A stretch of 64,000 nucleotides of DNA from Burkholderiales bacterium (GTDB lineage: Bacteria; Pseudomonadota; Gammaproteobacteria; Burkholderiales; Burkholderiaceae_C). The stretch lies in assembly GCA_017307855.1 (NCBI GenBank), contig JAFKGD010000007.1, positions 186,001 through 250,000 of the forward strand, given 5' to 3'. Under the pieces are notes generated by a model. That model saw nothing but the letters and a program-made list of their open reading frames with translations, was not told the origin of the DNA and did no database searches. Positions within the stretch are counted from its first letter, which is position 1. The number at the start of each line of letters is the position of its first letter. Positions 9,305-19,462 of the stretch are shown here, one piece after another. A program made the position numbers and the translations under genes.

Positions 9305-9318
9305 CTGACATGGATCAA
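9305..9318. promoter_or_regulatory. Possible FNR/ANR-type binding site
   Basis: The sequence CTGAC-ATGG-ATCAA resembles the FNR/ANR dyad TTGAT-N4-ATCAA, with a perfect right half and three of five matches in the left half. It lies 83 bp upstream of the diiron MBL-fold gene at 9401, in an otherwise featureless 133-bp gap. Function is inferred only. Confidence 0.35.
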
Positions 9319-9400
9319 GGTGGCGCCCGAGGGCGCCGCCTAAAGTGACCCGCATCAAGAAACCGGCGCGCCGCCCTGGCGTGCCCCGCGGGGATTTGCC

Positions 9401-10228
9401 ATGTCGATCGAGCTCTACAGGGACGAGCACCACCTGTGCCTGATGTTCACCGACCTCGTCGAAGAGGACGGCCAGGCGGTGCAGTCCAACCAGTTCCTGG
9501 TGATCGACCACGGCGAGGGCGCCATCATCGATCCGGGTGGCAACATCGCGTTCAACGAACTGTTCCTGTCGATGTCGCGCCACTTCGCGCCGCAGAAGCT
9601 CTCTTACCTGATCGCCTCGCACGCCGACCCGGACATCATCGCCTCGCTCGACCGCTGGATGACCTCGACCCAGGCGAGGCTGGTGATCTCACGCATCTGG
9701 GAACGCTTCGCGCCGCACTTCACCAAGATCGGAAAGACGCAGGACCGCGTGATCGGCGTGCCTGACACCGGCGCACGCCTGCCGCTGGGCGTGAGCGAAC
9801 TGTGGCTCGTGCCGGCGCATTTCATGCACTCGGAAGGCAACTTCCACTTCTACGATCCGGTCAGCCGCATCCTGTTCACGGGCGACCTGGCCGTCTCGCT
9901 GACGACGGGCGAGGAAGCCTCGCACTTCGTGACCGATCTGGGCCCGCACATCCCGCGCATGGAAGGCTTCCACCGGCGCTACATGGTGTCCAACAAGATC
10001 CTGCGGCTGTGGGCCCGCATGGCACGGCAGCTGGACATCAGCATGCTGGTGCCGCAGCACGGCGCTCCCATCAAGGGCAAGCGCGCCATCGGCGACTTCT
10101 TCGACTGGATCGAGAACCTGATGTGCGGCGTCGACCTGTTCGACGATCGCGCGTACCAATTGCCCACGGGCGTCATCGGCGCCCAGGCGCCCCGCAGCAA
10201 CCCGGTGCTGCGCGCCGTCAGGCCCTGA
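9401..10228 (+). CDS. MBL-fold protein of the flavodiiron (ODP) type
   Basis: The 275-residue protein belongs to the metallo-beta-lactamase fold group related to the diiron domain of flavodiiron proteins, which reduce or sense O2 or NO. Visible metal-ligand candidates are HADPD (about residue 71), AHFMHSEGN (about 145), FTGDLA (about 166) and QHGAPIKG (about 223). There is no flavodoxin domain, so any electron donor must be a separate protein. It has no signal peptide and is expected in the cytoplasm. It stands alone, convergent with and overlapping the msrQ end by 11 bp. A possible FNR-like site lies upstream. The exact substrate is unknown. Confidence 0.75.
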   Translation: MSIELYRDEHHLCLMFTDLVEEDGQAVQSNQFLVIDHGEGAIIDPGGNIAFNELFLSMSRHFAPQKLSYLIASHADPDIIASLDRWMTSTQARLVISRIWERFAPHFTKIGKTQDRVIGVPDTGARLPLGVSELWLVPAHFMHSEGNFHFYDPVSRILFTGDLAVSLTTGEEASHFVTDLGPHIPRMEGFHRRYMVSNKILRLWARMARQLDISMLVPQHGAPIKGKRAIGDFFDWIENLMCGVDLFDDRAYQLPTGVIGAQAPRSNPVLRAVRP

Positions 10229-10864
10229 GGGCAGGTTCGCGGCGTCGGCCGCTCCAGCGGTGCCACACGCGCCAGCCGAGCAACAGCACGATCACGGCGG
10301 CGTAGATCCCGACCTCGCCCAGGTTGTTCTTGCTGGCGCGCATCCAGAAGAAATGCAGCAGACCCAGCAGCGTGGCCGCGTACACCAGCCGGTGCAGCGC
10401 CTGCCAGCGTGCCGCGCCCAGCCAGCGCACCGCGCGGTCGAACGAGGTCGCCGCCAGCAACGTCAGCAGGACCAGTGCTGCGAAGCCGACCAGAATGAAC
10501 GGGCGCTTGGGAATGTCACGCACGATCTCGTCCAGGTAGAAGCCCATGTCGAGCCAGGCGTAGGCCACGAAATGCAGCACGACGTAGAAGTAGGCGAACA
10601 ACCCGAGCATGCGGCGCAGCCGCTGCAGCGTGGGCAGGCGCAGCATCACGCGCAGCGGCGTGACGGCCAGGCCGATGCACAGGAAGCGCAGCGCCCATTC
10701 GCCGGTCGACCGGATCAGCGCCTCGGCCGGATTGGCCCCCAGCGCACCCGCCACAGCGCCCCACAGCAGCCAGCCGAAGGGCAGCAGGGCCAGCACGAAC
10801 ACCAGCGGCTTGGCCGCCGGGTGCATGAGCGCCCGGCCGGCCACCACGCGGGCTGCGGCGGCCA

Positions 10865-10865
<1 letters not shown>
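10218..10865 (-). CDS. msrQ: MsrQ, heme-binding membrane subunit of MsrPQ
   Basis: MsrQ (YedZ) is a b-type heme membrane protein that passes electrons from the respiratory chain to periplasmic MsrP. The 215-residue product has about six membrane segments and a ferric-reductase-like transmembrane domain. Histidines for heme are visible in VVLHFVAYAWLD and LHRLVYAATLLGLLHFFW. Its ATG overlaps the msrP stop by one base (TGATG), so msrP and msrQ form a coupled two-gene unit. The 3' end overlaps the convergent MBL-fold gene by 11 bp. Confidence 0.93.
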
Positions 10866-11860
<995 letters not shown>

Positions 11861-11983
11861 GGCGTGCTTCCTTCATGGTTATGGCGGGTGCGCACAGTCA
11901 CACGTCGCGTGACGTTGTACGCATCGGCCCGGCATTCGGACCGCCCATCGTGCCGGAATATTTCGCCGCGCGCCGGCCGCAGG

Positions 11984-13342
11984 TTACAGCTCGCCGTAAC
12001 TGTGCAGGCCGGAGAGGAACATGTTCACGCCCAGGAAGGCGAAAGTAGTCACCGCCAGGCCCACCAGCGCCCACCACGAGGCCACGGCGCCGCGCAGGCC
12101 CTTGATCAGGCGCATGTGCAGCCACGCCGCATAGTTGAGCCAGACGATCAGTGCCCAGGTCTCCTTGGGATCCCAGCTCCAGTAACCGCCCCAGGCCTCG
12201 GCCGCCCACAGCGCGCCCAGCACGGTGGCGATGGTGAAGAAGGCGAAGCCGACGGCGATCGCCTTGTACATCACGTCGTCGAGGATTTCGAAGGCCGGCA
12301 GCCGCGCCGCGATGCGCCTGCGGCCCAGCAGGATGCCGGCGGCGATCAGCGCCGACACGATGGCATAGCCCACCCAGTAGCTGCCACCGGCCTCGGCCAC
12401 GCCGCGTTGGCGGAAGGCGATGGGCACGAAGCACAGCGCCACGCCCAGCAGCCAGATCGGGGTGAGCTTGTAGAGGCGCGTTTCCGTCGCCTGCTGTTTG
12501 ATCAGGTAGGCGAAGGCCACCATGGCCGCCAGCGCAAAGGTGCCGTAGCCGATGAAATTGGCCGGCACATGCAGTTTCATCCACCAGCTCTGCAGCGCGG
12601 GCACCAGCGGCTGGATGGCGTGCGCCTCGCGCACCAGCGTGTACCAGAGCAGGAAGCCCACGGCCGCGCTGACCACCAGCATCACGAAGGCGCCCAGGGT
12701 GCGCGTGGCGTACTGCTCTTCGTAGTACAGGTAGAAAAGCGCCGTCATCCAGCAGAACAGGACGAACACCTCGTACAGGTTGCTCACCGGAATGTGGCCG
12801 ATGTCGGGCCCGATCTGGTGGCTTTCGTACCAGCGCACCATCGTGCCGATGAGCGCCATCGCCACCGCCGCCCACAAGAGGCGCGAGCCCAGCAGCTCGA
12901 GCGCGGCCGAGGTGTTGCGCGTGAACATGCCCATCCAGTAGAACACCGTGGACATGAAGAACAGCACACTCATCCACAGGATGGCCGATTGGCTGGACAG
13001 GAAATACTTCAGCCAGAACACCGTCTCGGCACGCGCCAGATCGCCCTGGTAACTGGCCAGTGCGGCGATCGAGGCCGCGGCCACGACGATCATCAGCACC
13101 CGCAACGGCCGCCAGTACCAGCCCAGCCAAACCAGGACCGGGATGGTGCCCACCAGGATGGACTTCTCGTAGCCGTCCATCGACGGCGCATAGCGCCACA
13201 GAGCGAACAAGCCGCCCACCACGACCAGCGCCGCGAAGACCCAGTCGAACGGGCTGCGGCGGGAGAAATAGCCCCCGCCCAGCGTGATGGGCTCCGGCAC
13301 GGACGCCGCGGGAGTGTTGGTGGTGGGCGTGGCGGTAGTCAT
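11984..13342 (-). CDS. ccsB: CcsB (CcsA/ResC-type) heme-handling protein of System II cytochrome c biogenesis
   Basis: With ResB this forms the System II heme exporter and cytochrome c synthetase. The 452-residue product is a polytopic membrane protein with the tryptophan-rich WWD heme-handling motif WGGYWSWDPKETWALIVWL near residues 385-405. Conserved histidines are visible in the loops and helices (ESHQIGPDIGHIP, KLHVPANFIGY, AAWLHMRLIKG). Its start overlaps the resB stop by 4 bp. Names vary: this CcsA-like partner is called CcsB in many betaproteobacteria. Confidence 0.93.
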   Translation of the reverse strand: MTTATPTTNTPAASVPEPITLGGGYFSRRSPFDWVFAALVVVGGLFALWRYAPSMDGYEKSILVGTIPVLVWLGWYWRPLRVLMIVVAAASIAALASYQGDLARAETVFWLKYFLSSQSAILWMSVLFFMSTVFYWMGMFTRNTSAALELLGSRLLWAAVAMALIGTMVRWYESHQIGPDIGHIPVSNLYEVFVLFCWMTALFYLYYEEQYATRTLGAFVMLVVSAAVGFLLWYTLVREAHAIQPLVPALQSWWMKLHVPANFIGYGTFALAAMVAFAYLIKQQATETRLYKLTPIWLLGVALCFVPIAFRQRGVAEAGGSYWVGYAIVSALIAAGILLGRRRIAARLPAFEILDDVMYKAIAVGFAFFTIATVLGALWAAEAWGGYWSWDPKETWALIVWLNYAAWLHMRLIKGLRGAVASWWALVGLAVTTFAFLGVNMFLSGLHSYGEL

Positions 13343-15510
13343 CGCGTGTCGTCCTTCAGGCCGAGCAGTTGTTCCTTGAGGCGGGCGAACTCATGGTCGC
13401 CATCGAGTGTCTTGCGGTTGGCGGACAGCGCCATGGTGGCAGCCGAGCCCGCCCCGGCCGGCGCCAGCCAGACCCACAGGCGGCGCTCGCGCACGTAGAG
13501 CATGGCAAAGATGCCCAGGATCAGCAACAGGCAGCCCAGATACACCACCAGTTGACCCGGCGCGCGGGCCACCTGGAACACGCTGGCCTGAAGCTGCTTG
13601 AAATCGGCCAGCTGGAACGCCACCGGCGCGGGATACACGTGCACGTCCGACAGGGCCAGCACGGCCTGTGTCATGAAGCCCTGCAGTTGCGCATCGGCCG
13701 GCAAAGGCGCCAGGCCGGCGCGCTCGCGGCTGGCCTGCATCAGCTCGAACAGGGCGCCGTTGAGGATGCGGACCAGCACGTCGCCAGCGCGCGCGCGCTC
13801 GTCCTCGGGCACATTCGCTTCCATGAAATCGGCCAGGGCCTGCAGGCCGCCGTGCACGCGGCCATCCGCCCCCAGCGGGCGCCCACCCGTCGTGCCGTCA
13901 CCCGCGAACAAGGCCAGCGCGCGCGCGGCCGATTCGGCCAGCGGGGTAGCGAGCTCGGGCCGTGCCGGATCGACTGCCTGCCGCGCGTAGCGCTGCACCG
14001 CCAATGCACGCATCGCCGGATCGGCCAGCGCCGCCTTCAGGCGCAGGAAACCATCGAGCCCACCCTGGTCGTCGGCCGGAATGCGCATGTAGCGGAAGGC
14101 GTCGGCCAGGTTCTCACGCATGCCCAGCAGGAACACCGGCACGCCGTCGCCGGTGTCGACCGGCAGCATGTAGTTGTGGAACTCGCGCGCCTGGCCGGCC
14201 GCATCGCGCAGGCGATAGGTGATGCTGGGGCCCACGTTGCGCAGTTCCCGCTGCGTAACCGTCTTGTTGGCGGCGCCCAGGCGCGCGTCGAGGCTGGCGC
14301 GCAGGTCGACCTTGCGCACGTCGGCGCCCGACGTGGCCGCGCCGGACGGCGCGCCGCCCGCGAAGTTCTCGACGTTGATCACGCGCAGCGCCGTGTATTC
14401 CAGCGTCAGCTCCTCGCTGCCGTTGGTGATGGCTGACGAGCCGCCGATCACGCCATCGATCTCGAAGGGCCTGGCGCCCGTGGCGATCGGCACGGCGCGC
14501 AGCTTCACGCTGGAGCCGCCATCGTCGAAGCTCGACTGGTAGATGTTGATGCCGCGATGACTGGCCGGATGGTTGACCTCGACCCGCGCGGGGATCGCTT
14601 CGCCCGTCTCCTTGTCATGGATGACGATTTCGCTGGCGAACAGCTTGGGCATGCCCGTCGAGTAATAGTCGACGATGAACTTCCTGAGTTCGATGGAGAA
14701 CGGCAGCTCCTGCAGCAGGATGCCGTCGGACTGGTTGAGGATGGCGGTGGACGACTGCGTGCCCTCGGCCACCAGCAGGTTGCCGCGGAAAGTCGGGTTG
14801 CGGTCGGAGAGGCGGTGCTGCGGCGCCACATCGGCGATCATGCCGCCGCCGGTATAGGGCGTCTTGCCGCCCAGCGCCATCTGGGCTCGCACGATCAGGT
14901 CGCCGTCGAGCAGGCCGCCCAGGCAGATCAACACGATGGCGCCGTGCGCGAGGATGTAGCCGATCTTGTTGGCGGCGCCCGCCTTGGCGGCCACCATCCA
15001 GCCGTGACCGGCCGCCCCATCCTTGCCGATCTGCCGCGGCTGCAGCCGCACCTTCCAGCCGCTGCCGGCCAGCAGGCCGCCGATGCGGCGCGCGGCGGCT
15101 TCGGGGTCGAGCGCATCGAGTTGCGCGCGTGCCTTGTGGCCGAAAGCCTCGAGGCTGCGCTCGCGGATGTCTTCCTTGTAGGTGCGCAGGTCGGCCAGGA
15201 TGCGCGGCGTGTTGCGCGCGATGCACAGGGAGGTGCTGAGGACAAGGAACGCCAGGATCAGCAGGAACCACCAGGCACTGTAGACCGCGTTGAGGCCGGA
15301 GAGAAGGAACAGCTCGGCCCAGAACGGCCCGAACGCATTGACGTAATTGGCCAGCGGCTCGTGCTGACGCATCACGGTACCGATGACCGATGCGATGCAG
15401 ATCACCGTCAGCAACGCGATCGCGAAGCGCATGGACGAGAGCAGTTCCACCGCGGTGCGCAGTGCATGCGAGCCGGCGCGGACGCGAAGGCCGTGGGTGG
15501 AAACGCTCAT
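13339..15510 (-). CDS. resB: ResB-family cytochrome c biogenesis protein
   Basis: ResB (Ccs1) pairs with the CcsA-type protein to deliver heme to apocytochromes outside the membrane. The 723-residue product starts MSVSTHGLRVRAGSHALRT. Three N-terminal membrane segments include LLSSMRFAIALLTVICIASVIG, typical of ResB. A large periplasmic domain and a last membrane segment (LVVYLGCLLLILGIFAMLYV) near residue 660 are followed by a cytoplasmic tail. It is translationally coupled to ccsB. A terminator separates it from the upstream cytochrome gene, so it probably has its own promoter within 15511-15545. Confidence 0.93.
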   Translation of the reverse strand: MSVSTHGLRVRAGSHALRTAVELLSSMRFAIALLTVICIASVIGTVMRQHEPLANYVNAFGPFWAELFLLSGLNAVYSAWWFLLILAFLVLSTSLCIARNTPRILADLRTYKEDIRERSLEAFGHKARAQLDALDPEAAARRIGGLLAGSGWKVRLQPRQIGKDGAAGHGWMVAAKAGAANKIGYILAHGAIVLICLGGLLDGDLIVRAQMALGGKTPYTGGGMIADVAPQHRLSDRNPTFRGNLLVAEGTQSSTAILNQSDGILLQELPFSIELRKFIVDYYSTGMPKLFASEIVIHDKETGEAIPARVEVNHPASHRGINIYQSSFDDGGSSVKLRAVPIATGARPFEIDGVIGGSSAITNGSEELTLEYTALRVINVENFAGGAPSGAATSGADVRKVDLRASLDARLGAANKTVTQRELRNVGPSITYRLRDAAGQAREFHNYMLPVDTGDGVPVFLLGMRENLADAFRYMRIPADDQGGLDGFLRLKAALADPAMRALAVQRYARQAVDPARPELATPLAESAARALALFAGDGTTGGRPLGADGRVHGGLQALADFMEANVPEDERARAGDVLVRILNGALFELMQASRERAGLAPLPADAQLQGFMTQAVLALSDVHVYPAPVAFQLADFKQLQASVFQVARAPGQLVVYLGCLLLILGIFAMLYVRERRLWVWLAPAGAGSAATMALSANRKTLDGDHEFARLKEQLLGLKDDTR

Positions 15511-15543
15511 GGCAGAAACGGGGCTGGAGGCAGGAAACGGTCG

Positions 15544-15584
15544 AAAAAAGGGCGGGCCATCCGGTGGATGAGCCCGCCCTTCTT
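15544..15584 (-). terminator. Rho-independent terminator after the cytochrome c4 gene
   Basis: On the minus strand a stem of AAGGGCGGGC paired with GCCCGCCCTT, extended by a second CATCC/GGATG stem, is followed by six T residues (15544-15549). It lies 60 bp past the cytochrome stop and would end that transcript before resB. Confidence 0.8.
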
Positions 15585-15644
15585 AGGGTTTGTTGTCGGC
15601 GGTTGGTTCCGGCTGCCGCCTGGCGTTCAGGCAGCGGATCTGAT

Positions 15645-16280
15645 TCAGCGCAAGCCGGCGATGTAGTCGGAGACCGCCTTGATCTCGCGGTCGTTGAGCT
15701 TGGCGGCCACCTGGTGCATCTGCGAGCTGTTGCCACGGGCGCCGTCGCGGAAGGCACGCAGTTGCTTGTCGGTGTAGTCGGCATGCTGGCCACCCAGACG
15801 CGGGTACTGTGCGGGAATGCCGGCACCGTTGGGGCTGTGGCAGCCGGCGCAGGCCGGGATCTGGCGGTCGGCGATGCCGCCACGGTAGATGCGTTCGCCC
15901 ATCGTCACCAGGTCTTTTTCCTTGGCGAAGCCGGTCTTGGTCTTCTTGGACGCCAGCCACCACGCGATGTTGCGCATGTCGTCTTCGGACAGCGCCGAGG
16001 CGAAGCCCTTCATGACAGGATCCTTGCGCTTGTCGTTCTTGAATTCCTGCAGTTGCTTGACGAGGTATTCAGGGTGCTGCTGGGCCAGCTTGGGGTTGGC
16101 CGGCGCGCCCGAATTGCCGTCGGCACCGTGGCAGGCGGCGCACACCGCGGTGTAGCTGGCCTCGCCCTTGGCCAGGTCCGGCAGCTTGGCCTGGGTGGCC
16201 GGAGCCCCCTCGGCGGCCATCGCGGACAGGGATGCGCAGGCCAGCAGCGCAGCGGTCAGGAGAGTTGCGAGCGACTTCAT
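15645..16280 (-). CDS. Cytochrome c4, diheme periplasmic electron carrier
   Basis: This is a diheme class I cytochrome c that shuttles electrons to terminal oxidases. The 211-residue product has a signal peptide ending near AMA (about residue 22). Two CxxCH heme sites are present (CAACH at 47-51 and CAGCH at 144-148), with downstream methionine ligand candidates in KDPVMKGFASAL and SSQMHQVAAKL. Two tandem heme domains of about 90 residues each are diagnostic of c4. It lies upstream of resB-ccsB, whose products mature such cytochromes, and is divergent from engB. Confidence 0.93.
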   Translation of the reverse strand: MKSLATLLTAALLACASLSAMAAEGAPATQAKLPDLAKGEASYTAVCAACHGADGNSGAPANPKLAQQHPEYLVKQLQEFKNDKRKDPVMKGFASALSEDDMRNIAWWLASKKTKTGFAKEKDLVTMGERIYRGGIADRQIPACAGCHSPNGAGIPAQYPRLGGQHADYTDKQLRAFRDGARGNSSQMHQVAAKLNDREIKAVSDYIAGLR

Positions 16281-16304
16281 ATCGGGGGTCTGTCTGTCTG
16301 TTTA

Positions 16305-16332
16305 TTGGCGCAAAACCTCGTGATTCTACAAT
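16305..16332 (+). promoter_or_regulatory. Promoter candidate for engB
   Basis: TTGGCG at 16305-16310 and TACAAT at 16327-16332 are separated by 16 bp and point toward engB, whose ATG is at 16381. They sit in the 100-bp divergent region between the cytochrome c4 and engB genes. Confidence 0.5.
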
Positions 16333-16380
16333 GAGGCTCCGGGACTCCCTTCCGCCAGACGCCTTGCGGCGCCCTCTCCC

Positions 16381-17115
16381 ATGACTGCTCCCGCCCCGGC
16401 CGCCGGCTCCACGCCCGCCGCCGCCCCCATTTCCGCTGCCCCGCCCACCGGCCCGAGCCCGACCGAAGTCATGGGCTGGCTGCACACCGCGCGCTTCCTC
16501 ACCACGGCCGCCCAGTTGCATCACCTGCCGCCGATCGACGTCCCCGAGATCGCCTTCGTCGGCCGATCCAACGCCGGCAAGTCCACCTGCATCAACACGC
16601 TGACCCAGCAGAAGCAACTCGCCTTCGCTTCCAAGAAGCCGGGGCGCACGCAGCACATCAACCTGTTCGCGCTGGGCCGCCAGGGTACGACCGACGCCGT
16701 GTTCGCCGACCTGCCCGGCTACGGCTACGCGGCCGTGGCCCGGCAGGACAAGATCCGATGGCAGCAGGTGATGGCCAACTACCTCGTGAGCCGCGAGAGC
16801 CTCACCGGCATCGTGCTGCTGTGCGATCCGCGCCTGGGCCTGACCGAACTCGACGAGGCCCTGCTCGAAGTGGTTCGCCCGCGCGTGGAGGAAGGTCTCA
16901 AGTTCCTGGTGCTGCTCACCAAGGCCGACAAGCTCACGCGTGCCGAGCAGTCCAAGGTGCTGTCCATCACGCGACTGCAGGCCGGCGGCGGCGAGGTCAA
17001 ACTGTTCTCGGCGCTCAAGCGCCAGGGCGTCGAAGATGCCGGCCGGCTGCTCTGGGACTGGTCCCACCCCGCCGCAACACCTGCCGAGCCCACGCCCGAC
17101 CCCGCGCAGCCCTGA
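16381..17115 (+). CDS. engB: EngB (YsxC/YihA) ribosome-biogenesis GTPase
   Basis: EngB is an essential GTPase acting late in 50S subunit assembly. The 244-residue product has an Ala/Pro-rich N-terminal extension (about 35 residues), then G1 GRSNAGKS at residues 61-68, G3 DLPGYGYA, G4 TKAD, and a C-terminal G5-like region around LFSALKRQG. The family is usually about 200-220 residues, and the extra length is the low-complexity start. It is divergent from the cytochrome c4 gene and is followed after 37 bp by a hydrolase gene. Confidence 0.95.
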   Translation: MTAPAPAAGSTPAAAPISAAPPTGPSPTEVMGWLHTARFLTTAAQLHHLPPIDVPEIAFVGRSNAGKSTCINTLTQQKQLAFASKKPGRTQHINLFALGRQGTTDAVFADLPGYGYAAVARQDKIRWQQVMANYLVSRESLTGIVLLCDPRLGLTELDEALLEVVRPRVEEGLKFLVLLTKADKLTRAEQSKVLSITRLQAGGGEVKLFSALKRQGVEDAGRLLWDWSHPAATPAEPTPDPAQP

Positions 17116-17152
17116 CGCCCGGGGCGCGCGGCCAACCCAGGAGACGCGCCCG

Positions 17153-18094
17153 ATGGCCATCGAGACTTTTCTTCGCGAACTGCCGCACGGCATCACGCTG
17201 TCGTGCCGTGCCGCCGGCCCACGCGGCGCGCCGGTGCTCATGTTCCTGCACGGCTTCCCCGAGGGTGCCTTCGTGTGGGACGAACTGATGCTGCACTTCG
17301 CCGATCCCGCGCACGGGGGCTTCCGCTGCATCGCGCCCAATCTGCGCGGCTTCGAGCGCTCGAGCCAGCCCCCCGAGCCGTCGGCCTATCGCGCCAGGTG
17401 GCTGGTGCAGGACATCGCCGCGCTCATCGCGGCCGAGGCGGGTGACGCCCCGCTGCATGCCTTGGTCGCGCACGACTGGGGCGGCGCTGTGGCCTGGAGC
17501 CTGGCCAACCAGCAGCCCGGGCTGCTGCAGCGCCTGGCCATCGTGAACTCGCCACATCCGGGCACCTTCCTGCGCGAATTGCGCAGCAACCCGGGCCAGC
17601 AGGCTGCCAGTGCCTATATGAACTTCCTGATCCGGCCCGACGCCGAAGCGCTGCTGGCCGAAGACGATTTCGCGCGCCTGTGGCCTTTCTTCACTGCGAT
17701 GGGCGCCGGCCGCGACGAGGGCGCGGGCGGACCACGGCCGGAGGGTGCCGGCTGGCTGACCGACGAAGTGAAAGAGCGCTACCGCGCCGTCTGGCGCCAT
17801 GGCCTCACGGGCGGCTGCAACTACTACCGCGCTTCGCCACTGCGGCCGCCGCGCGAGGGCGACGCCGGGGCGCTGGGCGTCGAGTTGCCGGATGCGATGC
17901 TGCGGGTGGAGGTGCCCACGCTGGTGCTCTGGGGCACGGGCGATACCGCCCTGCCGCCCGAACTGGTGGATGGCCTCGAAGCCTGGGTGCCGAAGCTCAC
18001 GCTGCACCGCCTCGAAGGCGCGACCCACTGGCTGATCCACGAGCAGCCCGCACGGGTGGCGGGCCTGCTCGGGGAGTTCGTGCGCGCCGGATGA
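17153..18094 (+). CDS. Alpha/beta hydrolase, epoxide-hydrolase-like
   Basis: The 313-residue product is an alpha/beta hydrolase of the epoxide hydrolase/haloalkane dehalogenase branch. It has the oxyanion motif HGFPE, the nucleophile elbow HDWGGAVAW (catalytic Asp), and a C-terminal catalytic His in GATHWLIHEQP. An acid residue in GTGDTALPPELVD and cap tyrosines are plausible. The ATG at 17153 was chosen because an AGGAG ribosome-binding site lies 9-13 nt upstream and the protein begins MAIETFLRELPHGI, as in the family. The longer open frame overlaps engB. The natural substrate cannot be told. Confidence 0.85.
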   Translation: MAIETFLRELPHGITLSCRAAGPRGAPVLMFLHGFPEGAFVWDELMLHFADPAHGGFRCIAPNLRGFERSSQPPEPSAYRARWLVQDIAALIAAEAGDAPLHALVAHDWGGAVAWSLANQQPGLLQRLAIVNSPHPGTFLRELRSNPGQQAASAYMNFLIRPDAEALLAEDDFARLWPFFTAMGAGRDEGAGGPRPEGAGWLTDEVKERYRAVWRHGLTGGCNYYRASPLRPPREGDAGALGVELPDAMLRVEVPTLVLWGTGDTALPPELVDGLEAWVPKLTLHRLEGATHWLIHEQPARVAGLLGEFVRAG

Positions 18095-18122
18095 GGCCGG
18101 CGCGGCACGGATCGGAAGGCCC

Positions 18123-19307
18123 TTACTTCAGTCCGGCCGCAGCGCGCAGCTCGGCGGCGCGGTCCGTGCGTTCCCAGGTGAACTCGGGCTCTTCGCGGCC
18201 GAAGTGGCCGTAGGCCGCCGTCTTCTGGTAGATCGGGCGCAGCAGGTCGAGCATCTGGATGATGCCCTTGGGACGCAGGTCGAACAGCTCGTTCACCAGC
18301 TTGGCGATCTGGTCGTCGGGGATGACGCCCGTGCCTTCGGTGTACACCGTCACGTTCATCGGGCGGGCCACGCCGATGGCGTACGCCACCTGCACCTGGC
18401 ACTGGCGCGCCAGGCCCGCGGCCACCACGTTCTTGGCCACGTAGCGTGCGGCGTAGGCGGCCGAGCGGTCTACCTTCGACGGGTCCTTGCCCGAGAACGC
18501 GCCACCGCCGTGCGGGCAGGCACCACCATAGGTGTCGACGATGATCTTGCGGCCCGTGAGGCCGCAGTCGCCCTGCGGGCCGCCGATGACGAAGCGCCCG
18601 GTGGGGTTGATCAGGTACTTGGTGTCCTGCAGCCACTCGGCCGGCAGCACCGGCTTGATGATCTCCTCGATGATGGCTTCGTTGAAGCTGGCCTTCATCT
18701 TCTTGGGCGACTCGCTCTGGTCCGGGCTGTGCTGGGTGGAGAGCACCACGGTGTCGATGCTGTGCGGCTTGCCGTCCACGTAGCGCATCGTCACCTGGCT
18801 CTTGGCGTCGGGGCGCAGGAACGGCAGGCGGCCATCCTTGCGCAGCTGGGCCTGGCGCTCGACCAGACGGTGCGCGTAATAGATGGGCGCGGGCATCAGC
18901 ACCGGGGTCTCGTCGCAGGCGTAGCCGAACATCAGGCCCTGGTCACCGGCGCCGGTGTTGAGGTGGTCGTCGGACGCGTGATCGACGCCCTGCGCGATGT
19001 CGTTGGACTGCTTGTCGTAGCAGACCATCACAGCGCAACCCTTGTAGTCGATGCCGTAGTCTGTGTTGTCGTAGCCGATGCGCTTGATGGTGTCGCGCGC
19101 GACCTGGATGTAGTCGACGTGCGCGTTGGTGGTGATCTCGCCGGCCAGCACCACGAGGCCGGTGTTGGTCAGCGTCTCGGCGGCCACGCGGCTGCGCGGG
19201 TCCTGCTCGAAGATCGCGTCGAGGATGGCGTCGGAGATCTGGTCGGCCACCTTGTCGGGATGACCCTCGGACACCGATTCGGACGTGAAGAGGAAGTCGT
19301 TCGCCAT
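18123..19307 (-). CDS. metK: MetK, S-adenosylmethionine synthetase
   Basis: MetK makes S-adenosylmethionine from methionine and ATP. The 394-residue product starting at ATG 19307 begins [19 protein letters not shown], the conserved N-terminus, so the longer frame to 19403 is rejected. Other signatures are [15 protein letters not shown], the phosphate loop [16 protein letters not shown] and [18 protein letters not shown]. Length is normal. The 155 bp upstream, shared with a divergent acyltransferase, was checked for SAM or SAH riboswitch features and none was recognised. Confidence 0.97.
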   Translation of the reverse strand: MANDFLFTSESVSEGHPDKVADQISDAILDAIFEQDPRSRVAAETLTNTGLVVLAGEITTNAHVDYIQVARDTIKRIGYDNTDYGIDYKGCAVMVCYDKQSNDIAQGVDHASDDHLNTGAGDQGLMFGYACDETPVLMPAPIYYAHRLVERQAQLRKDGRLPFLRPDAKSQVTMRYVDGKPHSIDTVVLSTQHSPDQSESPKKMKASFNEAIIEEIIKPVLPAEWLQDTKYLINPTGRFVIGGPQGDCGLTGRKIIVDTYGGACPHGGGAFSGKDPSKVDRSAAYAARYVAKNVVAAGLARQCQVQVAYAIGVARPMNVTVYTEGTGVIPDDQIAKLVNELFDLRPKGIIQMLDLLRPIYQKTAAYGHFGREEPEFTWERTDRAAELRAAAGLK

Positions 19308-19462
19308 TTCTGAATAAACTCCGTTGTTCAAGTTGCAAGGCGCGTTGCCTGGCCGGAGCTCTGGCGAACGCTTTAGCAGCTGTTGTTTAACGTCGCCCTG
19401 CAAGTAGTTCCATAACTCGGCGACCGCGCCATTCTAGCCAAGCCCGCGCCATTCTTCCCGCG

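Noticed and set aside
19308-19462. SAM or SAH riboswitch upstream of metK
   Set aside because: The leader has some GC pairing and a CAGCTG-centred partial palindrome, but no conserved core of a SAM-I, SAM-II or SAH riboswitch could be aligned.
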